The notes: generated from the sequence alone by a model not told the origin. A stretch of DNA of 61,881 nt from an uncultured Clostridia bacterium (GCA_934130975.1 CAKOYU010000011.1:1-61881); one strand, 5' to 3'; shown: positions 44,781 through 53,413, numbered from the stretch's first letter. Made by a program: numbers and translations.

Positions 44781-45353
44781 ATGTTTAAACTCACTAAAGC
44801 TGGAATGTTGTATATTTTAACATCAATAATTTTTATCATATTTCAAATATTTTTCAATCAAAACCAAATAGATGTCAATTTAGATGCCAATATAATGGAA
44901 CAACAAATAACAGATTTAGAAGCAGAAACTAAAGAACAAAATTTAGAAGATACGAATAAAAAAGAAGTTTGGATGCTAGAAATTCCAAAGATTTCATTAA
45001 AAGCAGAAATTGCAGAAGGAACCACTAAAGAAACATTAAATCAATATATAGGTCATTTTGAAAATACTAAAATAAAAGAAGGAAACATAGGATTAGCAGG
45101 ACATAACAGAGGATACAAAGTAAACTATTTTCAAAATTTAAAACTATTAGAAAAAGGTGATGAAATAAAATACACCTATGGCGATTTTGAAAAAATATAC
45201 GAAGTAGAAAAAGTTAGAATAATAAAAGACACAGATTGGGAATATTTAGAAGATACAGAAGACAATAGATTAACACTAATAACATGTGTTGAAAATCAAC
45301 CAGAATACAGAAGATGTGTACAAGCAGTGGAAAAAGAGGAGGTTAAAGATTGA
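44781..45353 (+). CDS. Class D-type sortase
   Basis: Sortases cut a C-terminal sorting signal and join the protein to the wall or to a pilin. The 190-residue protein has an N-terminal signal-anchor helix (residues 8-26), a linker and the sortase barrel. Catalytic residues are His108 in LAGHNRG, Cys169 in LTLITCV and Arg177/178 in EYRRCVQA. The N-terminal membrane anchor and TLITC form fit class D. GAGGTGAT precedes the ATG. It overlaps the next gene by four bases, and that gene ends in LPVTG, a likely substrate. Confidence 0.9.
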   Translation: MFKLTKAGMLYILTSIIFIIFQIFFNQNQIDVNLDANIMEQQITDLEAETKEQNLEDTNKKEVWMLEIPKISLKAEIAEGTTKETLNQYIGHFENTKIKEGNIGLAGHNRGYKVNYFQNLKLLEKGDEIKYTYGDFEKIYEVEKVRIIKDTDWEYLEDTEDNRLTLITCVENQPEYRRCVQAVEKEEVKD

Positions 45354-46636
45354 AAAGAACTTTAAAAAAAGTATTTGTCTTTGCAGTAGTTATAATAGCT
45401 AATTTTATTTTATTAGTAAATACAGTGCAAGCTGTAGAAAAAGGAGAAGAAATAACAATATATTCAAAAGGATATTTTAATAGAATAATTCAAAAAAGTG
45501 GAGTTGCAATAAAAACTACACATGCTGTATATCAAGAAAATGGTAGAGAATATCCAGTATATTGTTTAAATAAAGAATTACCAGGCGTTGGCGAAGTATC
45601 ATCATATAATGTAAAAAGCGAAGGGAGTTTACAAGACTTAGGCCTATGGAGAGTTATAACTAATGGATATCCATATAAAAGTTTAGGACAATTAGGCGTT
45701 GCAAGTGAAGAAGAGGCATATATAGCTACCAAACAAGCAGTTTATTGTTATATATACAATACAGATTTAGGATTATATTCGCCAATAAATGATGCAGGAG
45801 TAAGGACAATAGGAGCAATGAAACAAATATTAGAAAATGCAAGAAATTCTACAGAAACATTTGAAACACCAAATGTAGAAATAATACCAAGTGAAAAATG
45901 GATTGTAGATGAAAATGAAACACAATATATTTCAAAAACATATGAAATAAAAAGCAATAAAAACATTTCAAAAGTCATAGTAAACTTGGAATCACAACCG
46001 AAAGATACTAAAATAGTAGATTTATCAAATCAAGAAAAAAATGAATTTAATTCAAATGAAAAATTTAAAATCTTAATACCAATAAAAAGTTTATCTGAAT
46101 CAGGAAAATTTAACTTAAAAGTTAAAACACCAGTAGAAGCTAAACCAGTTCTTTTTGGAAAAGCACCAAGCGAAGATGTTCAAAATTATGCATTAACAGC
46201 ATATTCTTTTGAAGATGTAGATAGTGAATTGGTACAAGAATATGAGAAAAACGAAACTAAAATAATAATAGAAAAAACAGATTTAGAAACAAAAGAAAAA
46301 TTAAAAGGAGCAAAATTCGAAATTTTAGATGAAAATCAAAAAATAATAAGAGTAGTAGAAACAGATGAAGAAGGTAGAATTGTAATGAATCAACTAATGC
46401 CAGGAACATATTATATTAGAGAAGTAAAATCTCCAAATGGATATGCAATAGATTCAGAAATGAAAAAAATAGATATAAAACTGAATGAAGAGGTATTAGT
46501 AGAAGCAAAAAATGAAAAAATTACTGTAACTATAAAAACAGAGCCTGTGCCACAAATACCAGAAAAAGTGGTAGAAGTGCCAGTAGTAGAAAAAGTAATA
46601 GTAGAAATACCAAAACTACCGGTTACAGGAATGTAA
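45350..46636 (+). CDS. Thioester/Cna-B surface adhesin ending in LPVTG
   Basis: This 428-residue secreted protein starts with TTG inside the sortase stop region. After the signal peptide (1-28) comes a thioester-type domain with Cys72 in PVYCLNK and Gln129 in ATKQAVYCY, a variant of the Cys/TQxA pair that forms a covalent adhesin bond. A middle beta domain follows, then a Cna-B/SpaA-like domain with LKGAKFEILDENQ and LMPGTYYIREVKSPNGYAI, likely to hold an isopeptide bond. A Pro/Val/Glu stalk leads to KLPVTGM and the protein stops there, without the hydrophobic helix and basic tail that sortase substrates need. The thioester call is tentative; the Cna-B call is firm. Confidence 0.82.
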   Translation: MKRTLKKVFVFAVVIIANFILLVNTVQAVEKGEEITIYSKGYFNRIIQKSGVAIKTTHAVYQENGREYPVYCLNKELPGVGEVSSYNVKSEGSLQDLGLWRVITNGYPYKSLGQLGVASEEEAYIATKQAVYCYIYNTDLGLYSPINDAGVRTIGAMKQILENARNSTETFETPNVEIIPSEKWIVDENETQYISKTYEIKSNKNISKVIVNLESQPKDTKIVDLSNQEKNEFNSNEKFKILIPIKSLSESGKFNLKVKTPVEAKPVLFGKAPSEDVQNYALTAYSFEDVDSELVQEYEKNETKIIIEKTDLETKEKLKGAKFEILDENQKIIRVVETDEEGRIVMNQLMPGTYYIREVKSPNGYAIDSEMKKIDIKLNEEVLVEAKNEKITVTIKTEPVPQIPEKVVEVPVVEKVIVEIPKLPVTGM

Positions 46637-46667
46637 AAAATATAAAAAAGAAAGAGAGGAATAAAAT

Positions 46668-47264
46668 TTGGAAAATATTATAAAACCAAGTAAAAAGAAT
46701 AAAGGAATATTAGGAATAGCAAGTGTATTACTTATAATTTTATTATTAACAGGAGCAGGAGGATATACATTAGCAAGATATGCATCTCAAGAACAAGGAA
46801 ATGGAAATGCACAAGTAGCAAATTGGTCATTTAAAATTGATAAAGATGGACAAGCAACGAAAATTGTAAATCTAACTAATACAGTGGACAAAAATACTTT
46901 AGTAAATGGAAAAATTGCACCAGGAACATCTGGGGAATTTTCAATTAAACTTGATGCAACAGGATCAGACGTTGCTGTTGATTATATACTTGCATTTGTA
47001 AATGAAAAAGACAAACCAAGTAATTTAGTTTTCAATTATGAAGGAAGAAAATTAAAATCATTAAGTGAACTAGGAGATGTTAAAGGAACAATTGGAATAG
47101 GTGGAGATAGAACTGCAACAATTAAAATTGGATGGACATGGGCTTATCAAACAGGAGCAAATGCAGAAGAAAAAATAGCGAATGATGTAATTGACACAAG
47201 AGATGGAACATCACCATTAGACTACACATTTGAAATAATTGCTAAAGGAACACAAAAATCATAA
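46668..47264 (+). CDS. TasA/camelysin-like matrix protein
   Basis: This 198-residue protein begins at TTG behind AGAGAGG. It has a signal sequence of the SipW-dependent style (GILGIASVLLIILLLTGAGG followed by YTLARYASQ). The mature part has the camelysin/TasA pattern GKIAPGTSGEFSIKLD, alternating Ser/Val/Asp strands and DYTFEIIAKG at the end. TasA-type proteins donate beta strands to build extracellular fibres. It sits in a sortase operon downstream of Spo0A boxes, which parallels the Spo0A pathway control of tasA in Bacillus. No sipW-like signal peptidase is in the window. Confidence 0.75.
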   Translation: MENIIKPSKKNKGILGIASVLLIILLLTGAGGYTLARYASQEQGNGNAQVANWSFKIDKDGQATKIVNLTNTVDKNTLVNGKIAPGTSGEFSIKLDATGSDVAVDYILAFVNEKDKPSNLVFNYEGRKLKSLSELGDVKGTIGIGGDRTATIKIGWTWAYQTGANAEEKIANDVIDTRDGTSPLDYTFEIIAKGTQKS

Positions 47265-47285
47265 TATTTTATATGTAGTAGAGGA

Positions 47286-47807
47286 GTGGATAAGATAAGT
47301 AAAAGAATTTTGAAAATTATGATATTATCAATAATACTAATATTGATAGAGACTACTTCATATGCAAGATATATAAATACAGAAGTAGTAAAAGGAAAAC
47401 AAAAAATAGTAAAACCAATTTTAAATATGAAAGAAGGGATACCTATAAAAATAGATAATGAAAATAGAACAAAGAGTTATGAATTTTCAATTGAAAATTT
47501 TAAAGATAATGATGTCAGTGAAATAGGATTTTGGTATACAATACAAATTGTTTCAAATATAAATTTAGAATCAAATTTTAATATAAGACTATATAATGAA
47601 GAAGGAGAAATACAATTATCAAACTTAAAGACAAATCCAATACTGATAAAAGGAAATGAAAGGATAGAACAAAAATATAAAATAAATATAGAATACAATG
47701 AGTCTATAGAAGATGAAGAAGAGTGTGATGAGTTTTTTGATGATATAACTGAGAGTATTTCTGGAATAATACAAATTAAGGTTCATGCAGATCAGGAGAT
47801 GATATAA
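47286..47807 (+). CDS. Second TasA-like secreted protein, acidic tail
   Basis: This 173-residue protein starts at GTG (47286), but GAGGAG directly abuts that codon; an internal ATG at 47319 is also possible. The signal peptide (IMILSIILILIETTSYARY) resembles the previous gene, including the ARY sequence at the cleavage region. The mature domain is beta-rich, with FSIENFKDNDVSEIGFWYT. An acidic stretch (ESIEDEEECDEFFDD) and a short final strand follow. It is probably a minor fibre or cap subunit; this is inferred from context and signal peptide similarity. Confidence 0.6.
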   Translation: MDKISKRILKIMILSIILILIETTSYARYINTEVVKGKQKIVKPILNMKEGIPIKIDNENRTKSYEFSIENFKDNDVSEIGFWYTIQIVSNINLESNFNIRLYNEEGEIQLSNLKTNPILIKGNERIEQKYKINIEYNESIEDEEECDEFFDDITESISGIIQIKVHADQEMI

Positions 47808-47809
47808 TC

Positions 47810-47950
47810 TTGAAAAATAAAGTAGTATACTTAATAATGTTAAATTTATTATTCATAATTATATTAATTAGTAATTTATGCACAGCTACATATGCCAAAT
47901 ATTCATTTGATTATACTATTGATGCAGGAGAAGTTGAAATTGTTGTATAA
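47810..47950 (+). CDS. 46-residue exported peptide with TasA-like leader
   Basis: A TTG at 47810, four bases after the previous stop and behind AGGAGATGAT, opens a 46-codon frame. The peptide is a signal sequence (about residues 4-26, rich in Leu/Ile/Asn) followed by ATYAKYSFDYTIDAGEVEIV. It keeps the A-Y-A-[KR]-Y/F signature of the two preceding TasA-like proteins but only about 20 mature residues. It may be a mini fibre component or a truncated third paralogue. Ribosome site and spacing support translation. Confidence 0.6.
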   Translation: MKNKVVYLIMLNLLFIIILISNLCTATYAKYSFDYTIDAGEVEIVV

Positions 47951-48013
47951 AGTTTTCTAAAATTGGAAAAAATTATAATAGTATAACATTAAGCTTTTTA
48001 AGGGAGTGATATA

Positions 48014-48361
48014 GTGGAATCAAGTGATATGAAAAATATGGTAGTATTAAAAAATCTTCCATCAAATATGGTAGAAGAAGCCATAATAATTTTTAAGGAA
48101 AATCAACGAGTTAAAGAAAAAGAACTTGTAGAAAAAAACAATGTGAAAAATATAACAGAGGTTCAACATAAAAATAGAGATGCTATTTTAAAAGAAGCCG
48201 AAATGCTTATAACAGATTATATGAATAAAATAGAAGAAAAAAAACATACATCTAAGAATCATCAAAACAAGATAATATTTAAATATAAAATATTGAAATT
48301 ATATAGTATAACTTCAACAATACTTCTTATTATCAGTCTAATATTAAATTTCATACAATAA
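48014..48361 (+). CDS. Small tail-anchored protein, unknown function
   Basis: This 115-residue protein starts at GTG behind AGGGAGTGAT. Residues 1-85 are charged and helical, with NLPSNMVEEAIIIFKENQRV near the start. One membrane helix ends the protein (ITSTILLIISLILNFIQ), so it is probably tail-anchored with the bulk in the cytoplasm. It is last before a strong terminator and may belong to the sortase/TasA-like transcript. No family is recognised. Confidence 0.6.
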   Translation: MESSDMKNMVVLKNLPSNMVEEAIIIFKENQRVKEKELVEKNNVKNITEVQHKNRDAILKEAEMLITDYMNKIEEKKHTSKNHQNKIIFKYKILKLYSITSTILLIISLILNFIQ

Positions 48362-48364
48362 CAT

Positions 48365-48420
48365 AAAACACTTTATAAATGCATAAACATTAGTAAATGC
48401 ATTAGATAAAGTGTTTTTTT
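48365..48420 (+). terminator. Terminator closing the sortase/TasA-like operon
   Basis: AAAACACTTTA pairs with TAAAGTGTTTT, with an inner ATGCAT pairing, and seven T follow. Confidence 0.85.
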
Positions 48421-48548
48421 ATATTATAGAAAAGTTCTCTGAACTCACTATAATATAAAAATAACAATGAACCGGAATTTGCAAAGCAAATTGCGTGTGC
48501 GAACAAAGACGCTTATATTGGAAATATAGAAGAAAGGGTACGAGAGAT

Positions 48549-49562
48549 ATGGAAAGAGCAATGTCAGTTGAAGACAAAATAAGAAGAGCAGAAGAAATAT
48601 ATTACAAAAGAAGAATGGGAGAAGTTTCAAATAAAAATATAAATATAAGGCCTGAAAAAGATTGGAGAAGAGAGGAAACATCAATTGAAAGAAGATTAGG
48701 AAGAAAAAGTGAAAAAAATATAAAATTATTAAAAAGATTAACAAAGCAAATTATTGTATGCATGATAATATACGGAATTTTTTACATTACAGTAAACAAT
48801 AATTATGTATTTTCGGAAGACTTTACAAATAAAGCAAAAGAAATATTAAACCAAGATATTGATTTAAAGAGTATTTACATTACAGGAATGAGTAAAATAA
48901 AAGAATGGAGTGAACAGCTTAACAAACAAACGGAGGAAAATAATCCAATACAAAAAGAAGAAAATCAAGAACAAGATGTAGATAATGCAGGAAATGAAAA
49001 AAATGAAGAAAATAACATAAGTGTCGAAAATCAAAATAGTGAAGTTGGCAAAATAGATGAAGGAGATGAAGCAATAGGTGGTGGGAATGACGAGAATGAG
49101 AATGTAGAAAATACAAATGAAAATAGTGAATTAACGCAAATGGAACAAGATGCAAATTATATAAAAAATGCCATAAACTTTATTAAGCCAATAAATGGAA
49201 AAATAACATCAGGATTTGGGCCAAGAAATCCAACAACAACGACAGTACCCAAAAATCATACAGGAACAGACATAGCAGCAGAAACAGGAACCAAAATTAC
49301 ATCATCAACAGAAGGAACAGTAATATTAGCATCATCAACAGGAGATTATGGAAAACATTTAAAAATTCAAACAAATGATAAAGACATAATTGTGGTTTAT
49401 GCACATTGTAATAATTTGTATGTAAACGAAGGAGATTCTATAAAACAAGGGCAAGAAATTGCAGAAGTAGGTTCAACAGGAAATGCAACAGGTCCACATT
49501 TACATTTTGAAATACGATATCAAGAAAGATATGTTGATCCACAATTAATACTTGAATTGTGA
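48549..49562 (+). CDS. spoIVFA: SpoIVFA-like M23 sporulation protein
   Basis: SpoIVFA holds the protease SpoIVFB in an inactive complex in the outer forespore membrane until sigma-K is to be activated. The 337-residue protein has an Arg-rich cytoplasmic start, one membrane helix (IIVCMIIYGIFYITV), a Glu/Asn-rich linker and a C-terminal LytM/M23 domain with HTGTD and GPHLHFEIR, so the zinc ligands appear intact. The next gene is spoIVFB, which supports the call. The ATG at 48549 follows GAAAGGG; a second ATG at 48561 is possible. The stop TGA belongs to an ACCGGT repeat. Confidence 0.8.
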   Translation: MERAMSVEDKIRRAEEIYYKRRMGEVSNKNINIRPEKDWRREETSIERRLGRKSEKNIKLLKRLTKQIIVCMIIYGIFYITVNNNYVFSEDFTNKAKEILNQDIDLKSIYITGMSKIKEWSEQLNKQTEENNPIQKEENQEQDVDNAGNEKNEENNISVENQNSEVGKIDEGDEAIGGGNDENENVENTNENSELTQMEQDANYIKNAINFIKPINGKITSGFGPRNPTTTTVPKNHTGTDIAAETGTKITSSTEGTVILASSTGDYGKHLKIQTNDKDIIVVYAHCNNLYVNEGDSIKQGQEIAEVGSTGNATGPHLHFEIRYQERYVDPQLILEL

Positions 49563-49645
49563 GCAAAAAAGTACCAGTCTTGGGTACAAAACAGAACCGG
49601 TCCCAAATGCGCAGTGAGCAAAACAGAACCGGTCCCAAATGCGCA
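49559..49645 (+). repeat. ACCGGT repeat locus 5 (two units plus GTACC half-unit)
   Basis: The array starts with the spoIVFA TGA stop, has one CAAAAAAGTACCAGTCTTG half-unit and two ACCGGT units. It ends in TGCGCA immediately before the spoIVFB AAAGGAG site. Confidence 0.9.
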
Positions 49646-49662
49646 AAAAAGGAGTTGAAATA

Positions 49663-50286
49663 TTGAAATTAAGAATTGATTTAAAAATTATTGTTGTTAT
49701 ACTTATATTTTTATTTACAGGACAACTTAAGACATATTGTATAATAATGTTTTTTTGTTTTTTACATGAACTCGGACATATTATTACTGCGAAATTATTT
49801 AAGATGCAAATTGAAAAAATAGAAATTTTGCCATGCGGTTTTTCTGCTTCATTTTTTTCATACAATTCGTCTGGATTTCCTAAAGGATTTTCGATGCAAG
49901 AGTTAATTGTTGCATTGGCTGGCCCAATAGTTAGCTTGATACTCGCATTAAGTTTTCAATATATAGATGATACAAATTTTACAATACTAACTAAACAAGA
50001 GATTGTTTATTCTAATATTTTGATATTAATATTTAATTTATTGCCTTTGTATCCACTGGATGGAGGAAGAATCTTAAAAAATATTTTGAACATAAAGCTA
50101 AGAGGGAACAATACTGACAATATTATAAATAAGGTTTCTTCAGTGACGATAATTTTATTAACGATTGTGAGTAGTATTGCTGTATATTATTTTAAAAATA
50201 TTGCAATATTTTTGGTTTGTATATTTTTATGGAATATAATTTTAAGTAATAAACTCAAGAAAAATGTCAAATTAGATTCGATTTAA
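49663..50286 (+). CDS. spoIVFB: Site-2 protease SpoIVFB
   Basis: SpoIVFB is the intramembrane metalloprotease that cuts pro-sigma-K in the mother cell. The 207-residue polytopic protein has the zinc motif FLHELGH and the third-ligand motif NLLPLYPLDGGR. The TTG at 49663 is chosen because AAAGGAG (49648-49654) lies eight bases upstream; an in-frame ATG at 49639 lies inside the repeat and is ahead of the ribosome site. It pairs with the preceding spoIVFA-like gene. The family usually carries more residues, so this is a compact form. Confidence 0.88.
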   Translation: MKLRIDLKIIVVILIFLFTGQLKTYCIIMFFCFLHELGHIITAKLFKMQIEKIEILPCGFSASFFSYNSSGFPKGFSMQELIVALAGPIVSLILALSFQYIDDTNFTILTKQEIVYSNILILIFNLLPLYPLDGGRILKNILNIKLRGNNTDNIINKVSSVTIILLTIVSSIAVYYFKNIAIFLVCIFLWNIILSNKLKKNVKLDSI

Positions 50287-50307
50287 TATAAAAAAGAAAG
50301 AAAAGCC

Positions 50308-50336
50308 TTGATATTTTATGGTTAAAATAGTAAAAT
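50308..50336 (+). promoter_or_regulatory. Sigma-A type promoter for der
   Basis: TTGATA at 50308-50313 and TAAAAT at 50331-50336 are 17 bases apart, 43 bases upstream of der. Confidence 0.65.
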
Positions 50337-50379
50337 ATAAGTGAAAAAATCTACATAAATATAGAAAGGTGGGCAAGAG

Positions 50380-51699
50380 ATGGGAAAACCAACAGTTGCA
50401 ATCATAGGAAAGCCGAATGTAGGAAAATCTACATTTTTTAATTACATAGTAGGGAGTAGAATATCAATAGTAGAAGATACGCCAGGAGTAACAAGAGATA
50501 GAGTATATGCAGAAACAAATTGGAGAGGAAGAAATTTCACAGTAGTAGATACAGCGGGAATTGAGCCAGAATCAGAAGATATCATAATATCACAAATGAG
50601 AGAACAAGCACAAATGGCAATAGAAATAGCAGATGTAATAATCTTTTTAACAGATGTAAAACAAGGGGTTACAGCAGCAGATCAGGAAATAGCATTAATG
50701 ATTAAAAAATCAAAAAAACCAGTTGTATTAGTATGTAACAAAGCAGACAATATGAGTAGAGATAGAAATGAAATTTATGAATTCTATAATTTAGGAATTG
50801 GAGAGCCATATCCAATATCAGCAGCAAATGCTTTAGGAATTGGAGATGTTTTAGATGCGATATTCGAAAATCTACCAGAAAAAAAAGCAGGAGAAGATGA
50901 AGATGACAGAATAAGAGTTGCAGTTATCGGAAAGCCAAATGTAGGAAAATCTTCATTAATCAATAAAATATTAGGACAAAATCGTACAATAGTAAGTTCA
51001 ATTGCAGGAACTACAAGAGATGCAATAGATACAGAATATGAAAATCAATATGGAAAGTATGTGTTGATAGACACAGCGGGAATAAGAAGAAAAAGTAAAG
51101 TAAAAGAATCAATAGAAAAATTCAGTATAATGAGAACTTTGCTAGCGATAGAAAGAGCAGATGTGTGTTTAATGATGATTGATGCAAATGAAGGCGTAAC
51201 TGATCAAGATGCAAAAATCGCAGGAGAAGCACATGAAGCTGGAAAGGGAATAATAATTGTTGTAAACAAATGGGATGAATATGAAAAGGAAACAGGAACT
51301 TTAGAAAAATACAAAAAAGAAATTTACAATAAATTGTCATATTTGTCATATGCACCAATAATCTTTATATCAGCAAAAACAGGACAAAGAGTGGACAAGT
51401 TGTTTAATATGATAAATAATGTTGCAGAACAAAATGCTATGAGAGTTTCAACATCAGTATTAAATCAAGTAATAAATGAAGCAATAGCAATTGTTCAGCC
51501 ACCATCAGATAAGGGAAGACGTTTGAAAATATTATATGGAACACAAGTTAGCACAAAGCCACCAACATTTGTTATTTTTGTAAATAGTAAAGAGTTATTT
51601 CATTTTTCATATGAAAGATATTTGGTAAATCAAATTAGAAAAGAATTTGGACTTGAAGGAACACCTATAAGGGTGATTTGTAGAGAAAAAGCAGAGTAA
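50380..51699 (+). CDS. der: Ribosome assembly GTPase Der (EngA)
   Basis: Der has two tandem GTPase domains and a KH-like C-terminus and is needed for 50S subunit maturation. The 439-residue protein shows P-loops GKPNVGKS at residues 10-17 and about 184-191, DTAG switch motifs in both domains and NKxD motifs (NKAD, NKWD). The KH-like end includes PPTFVIFVN. plsY and gpsA follow, a conserved order in Firmicutes. Confidence 0.97.
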   Translation: MGKPTVAIIGKPNVGKSTFFNYIVGSRISIVEDTPGVTRDRVYAETNWRGRNFTVVDTAGIEPESEDIIISQMREQAQMAIEIADVIIFLTDVKQGVTAADQEIALMIKKSKKPVVLVCNKADNMSRDRNEIYEFYNLGIGEPYPISAANALGIGDVLDAIFENLPEKKAGEDEDDRIRVAVIGKPNVGKSSLINKILGQNRTIVSSIAGTTRDAIDTEYENQYGKYVLIDTAGIRRKSKVKESIEKFSIMRTLLAIERADVCLMMIDANEGVTDQDAKIAGEAHEAGKGIIIVVNKWDEYEKETGTLEKYKKEIYNKLSYLSYAPIIFISAKTGQRVDKLFNMINNVAEQNAMRVSTSVLNQVINEAIAIVQPPSDKGRRLKILYGTQVSTKPPTFVIFVNSKELFHFSYERYLVNQIRKEFGLEGTPIRVICREKAE

Positions 51700-51754
51700 G
51701 TGCACAAAAAAGTACCAGTCTTGTGAGCAAAACAGAACCGGTCCCAAATGCGCA
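51700..51754 (+). repeat. ACCGGT repeat locus 6 (one unit plus GTACC half-unit)
   Basis: The array starts on the base after the der stop, has a CAAAAAAGTACCAGTCTTG half-unit and one ACCGGT unit, and ends in CGCA next to the plsY AGAAAGGAG site. Confidence 0.9.
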
Positions 51755-51777
51755 AAAAAAGAAAGGAGTAGATAAAA

Positions 51778-52407
51778 ATGGCTGCATATATAATAGTTGG
51801 AATAGTAGCATATTTAATAGGAAGTATTAGTTTTTCTGTAATTTTTAGTAAAAAAATGGCAGGATTTGATGTAAGAGAAAAAGGAAGTGGAAACGCAGGT
51901 GCAACAAATATGTTGAGATCTGTTGGCAAAAAAGCTGCAGTGTTAACACTTTTGTGTGATGCATTAAAAGGTGTTGTTGCAATTATTTTTGCAATAATTG
52001 TTGGAGCAATTGCAAAAGAGTCAGATAAAGCTTTATTAGTACAGATTGCAGGAATTTTAGTTGTTGTAGGACATACATATCCAGTATTTTTCGGATTCAA
52101 AGGTGGAAAAGGTGTTGCAACAGCTTTAGGAGTTTTATTAATAACTAACTGGAAAATTGGATTAATTTGTTTAGTTTTTGCATTAGTTATAATGGCATTA
52201 ACAAGAATAGTATCAGCTGGATCTGTTGTAGCAGCAGTTTTATTCCCAGTTTTAGTACTATTTATGCATACAAATTATACAATATCAGAAGGAAGTAGTT
52301 ATTTTGTTTACAGTATAATTTTAGCAGTAATAGTTTTATTTAACCATAGAAGCAACATCAAAAGAATATTAAGTGGAACTGAAAATAAATTAAGTTTTAA
52401 AAAATAA
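51778..52407 (+). CDS. plsY: Glycerol-3-phosphate acyltransferase PlsY
   Basis: PlsY acylates glycerol-3-phosphate from acyl-phosphate, the first step of phospholipid synthesis. The 209-residue polytopic protein has all three family motifs: GSGNAGATNMLR near residue 37, GHTYPVFFGFKGGKGVAT near 100, and the late NHRSNIKRILSGTE. An AAAGGAG site precedes the ATG. gpsA, which makes the substrate, follows after 19 bases. Confidence 0.96.
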   Translation: MAAYIIVGIVAYLIGSISFSVIFSKKMAGFDVREKGSGNAGATNMLRSVGKKAAVLTLLCDALKGVVAIIFAIIVGAIAKESDKALLVQIAGILVVVGHTYPVFFGFKGGKGVATALGVLLITNWKIGLICLVFALVIMALTRIVSAGSVVAAVLFPVLVLFMHTNYTISEGSSYFVYSIILAVIVLFNHRSNIKRILSGTENKLSFKK

Positions 52408-52426
52408 AAATACGGAGGAAAGATAG

Positions 52427-53413
52427 ATGAGAAATATATCTATAATAGGTAGTGGAAGTTGGGGAGTTGCCCTTGCAATTCATTTAGCAAAATTAGGAAA
52501 CAATGTGAAAATGTGGTCATTTTCAGAAGAAGAAAAAGATTTAATAAATAATGAAAAAAAATGCAAATTTTTGCCAAATGTTGTATTACCAGAAGGAATA
52601 AATTGTACAACATCATTTAAAGAAGCAATTGAAGGAACAGATTTTATAGTACACGTTACTCCATCAAAGTTTACAAGAAATATTGTAAAACAATATAAAG
52701 AATTTGTAACAAATCAACCAATAGTAATTTGTTCAAAAGGATTTGAAAAAGATTCAATGATGACATTAGATGAAGTTGTCAAAGAAGAAATACCAAATGC
52801 AAAAATTGCAGTATTATCAGGACCTAGCCATGCAGAAGAAGTATCAATTTCAATCCCAACAGTATTGGTTGTTGCATCAAAATATGATGTAGTATTAAAA
52901 ATGGTACAAGATACTTTTATGTCAGAACGAATGAGAATATATACATCAAGAGATGTTAAAGGTGTTGAGCTTGGCGGAGCACTAAAAAATATAATTGCAT
53001 TTTGTGCTGGAGTTGCTGCAGGAATTGGATTAGGTGATAATACATTTGCAGCACTAATAACAAGAGGATTGGCTGAACTTTCAAGATTAGGTGTTGCTCT
53101 AGGAGGTCAAAAAGAGACTTTATACGGATTAAGTGGTCTTGGAGATTTAATTGTCACATGCTTAAGTGAACATAGCAGAAATAGAAGAGCTGGAAAATTG
53201 ATAGGACAGGGCAAAAGCTTAGAGGAGACTAAAAAAGAAGTTGGTATGACTATAGAAAGCATTGATAATATTGAGGTTGCATATGAACTTGGAAAGTTGC
53301 ATAATATAGAAATGCCAATAGTTGAAGCTGTTTATGGAATCTTATATAAAGGCTTAAAACCAGAAGATGCTGTAAAAATACTAATGAACAGAGCAAGAAA
53401 GAGTGAAAATTAG
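52427..53413 (+). CDS. gpsA: Glycerol-3-phosphate dehydrogenase [NAD(P)+]
   Basis: GpsA reduces dihydroxyacetone phosphate to sn-glycerol-3-phosphate for lipid and teichoic acid synthesis. The 328-residue protein has the NAD loop GSGSWGVALA from residue 8, the substrate motif SGPSHAEEV and catalytic Lys in GVELGGALKNIIAFCAG, followed by LGDNTFAALITRG and the conserved GLGDLIVTC. Its position after plsY is classical. Confidence 0.96.
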   Translation: MRNISIIGSGSWGVALAIHLAKLGNNVKMWSFSEEEKDLINNEKKCKFLPNVVLPEGINCTTSFKEAIEGTDFIVHVTPSKFTRNIVKQYKEFVTNQPIVICSKGFEKDSMMTLDEVVKEEIPNAKIAVLSGPSHAEEVSISIPTVLVVASKYDVVLKMVQDTFMSERMRIYTSRDVKGVELGGALKNIIAFCAGVAAGIGLGDNTFAALITRGLAELSRLGVALGGQKETLYGLSGLGDLIVTCLSEHSRNRRAGKLIGQGKSLEETKKEVGMTIESIDNIEVAYELGKLHNIEMPIVEAVYGILYKGLKPEDAVKILMNRARKSEN

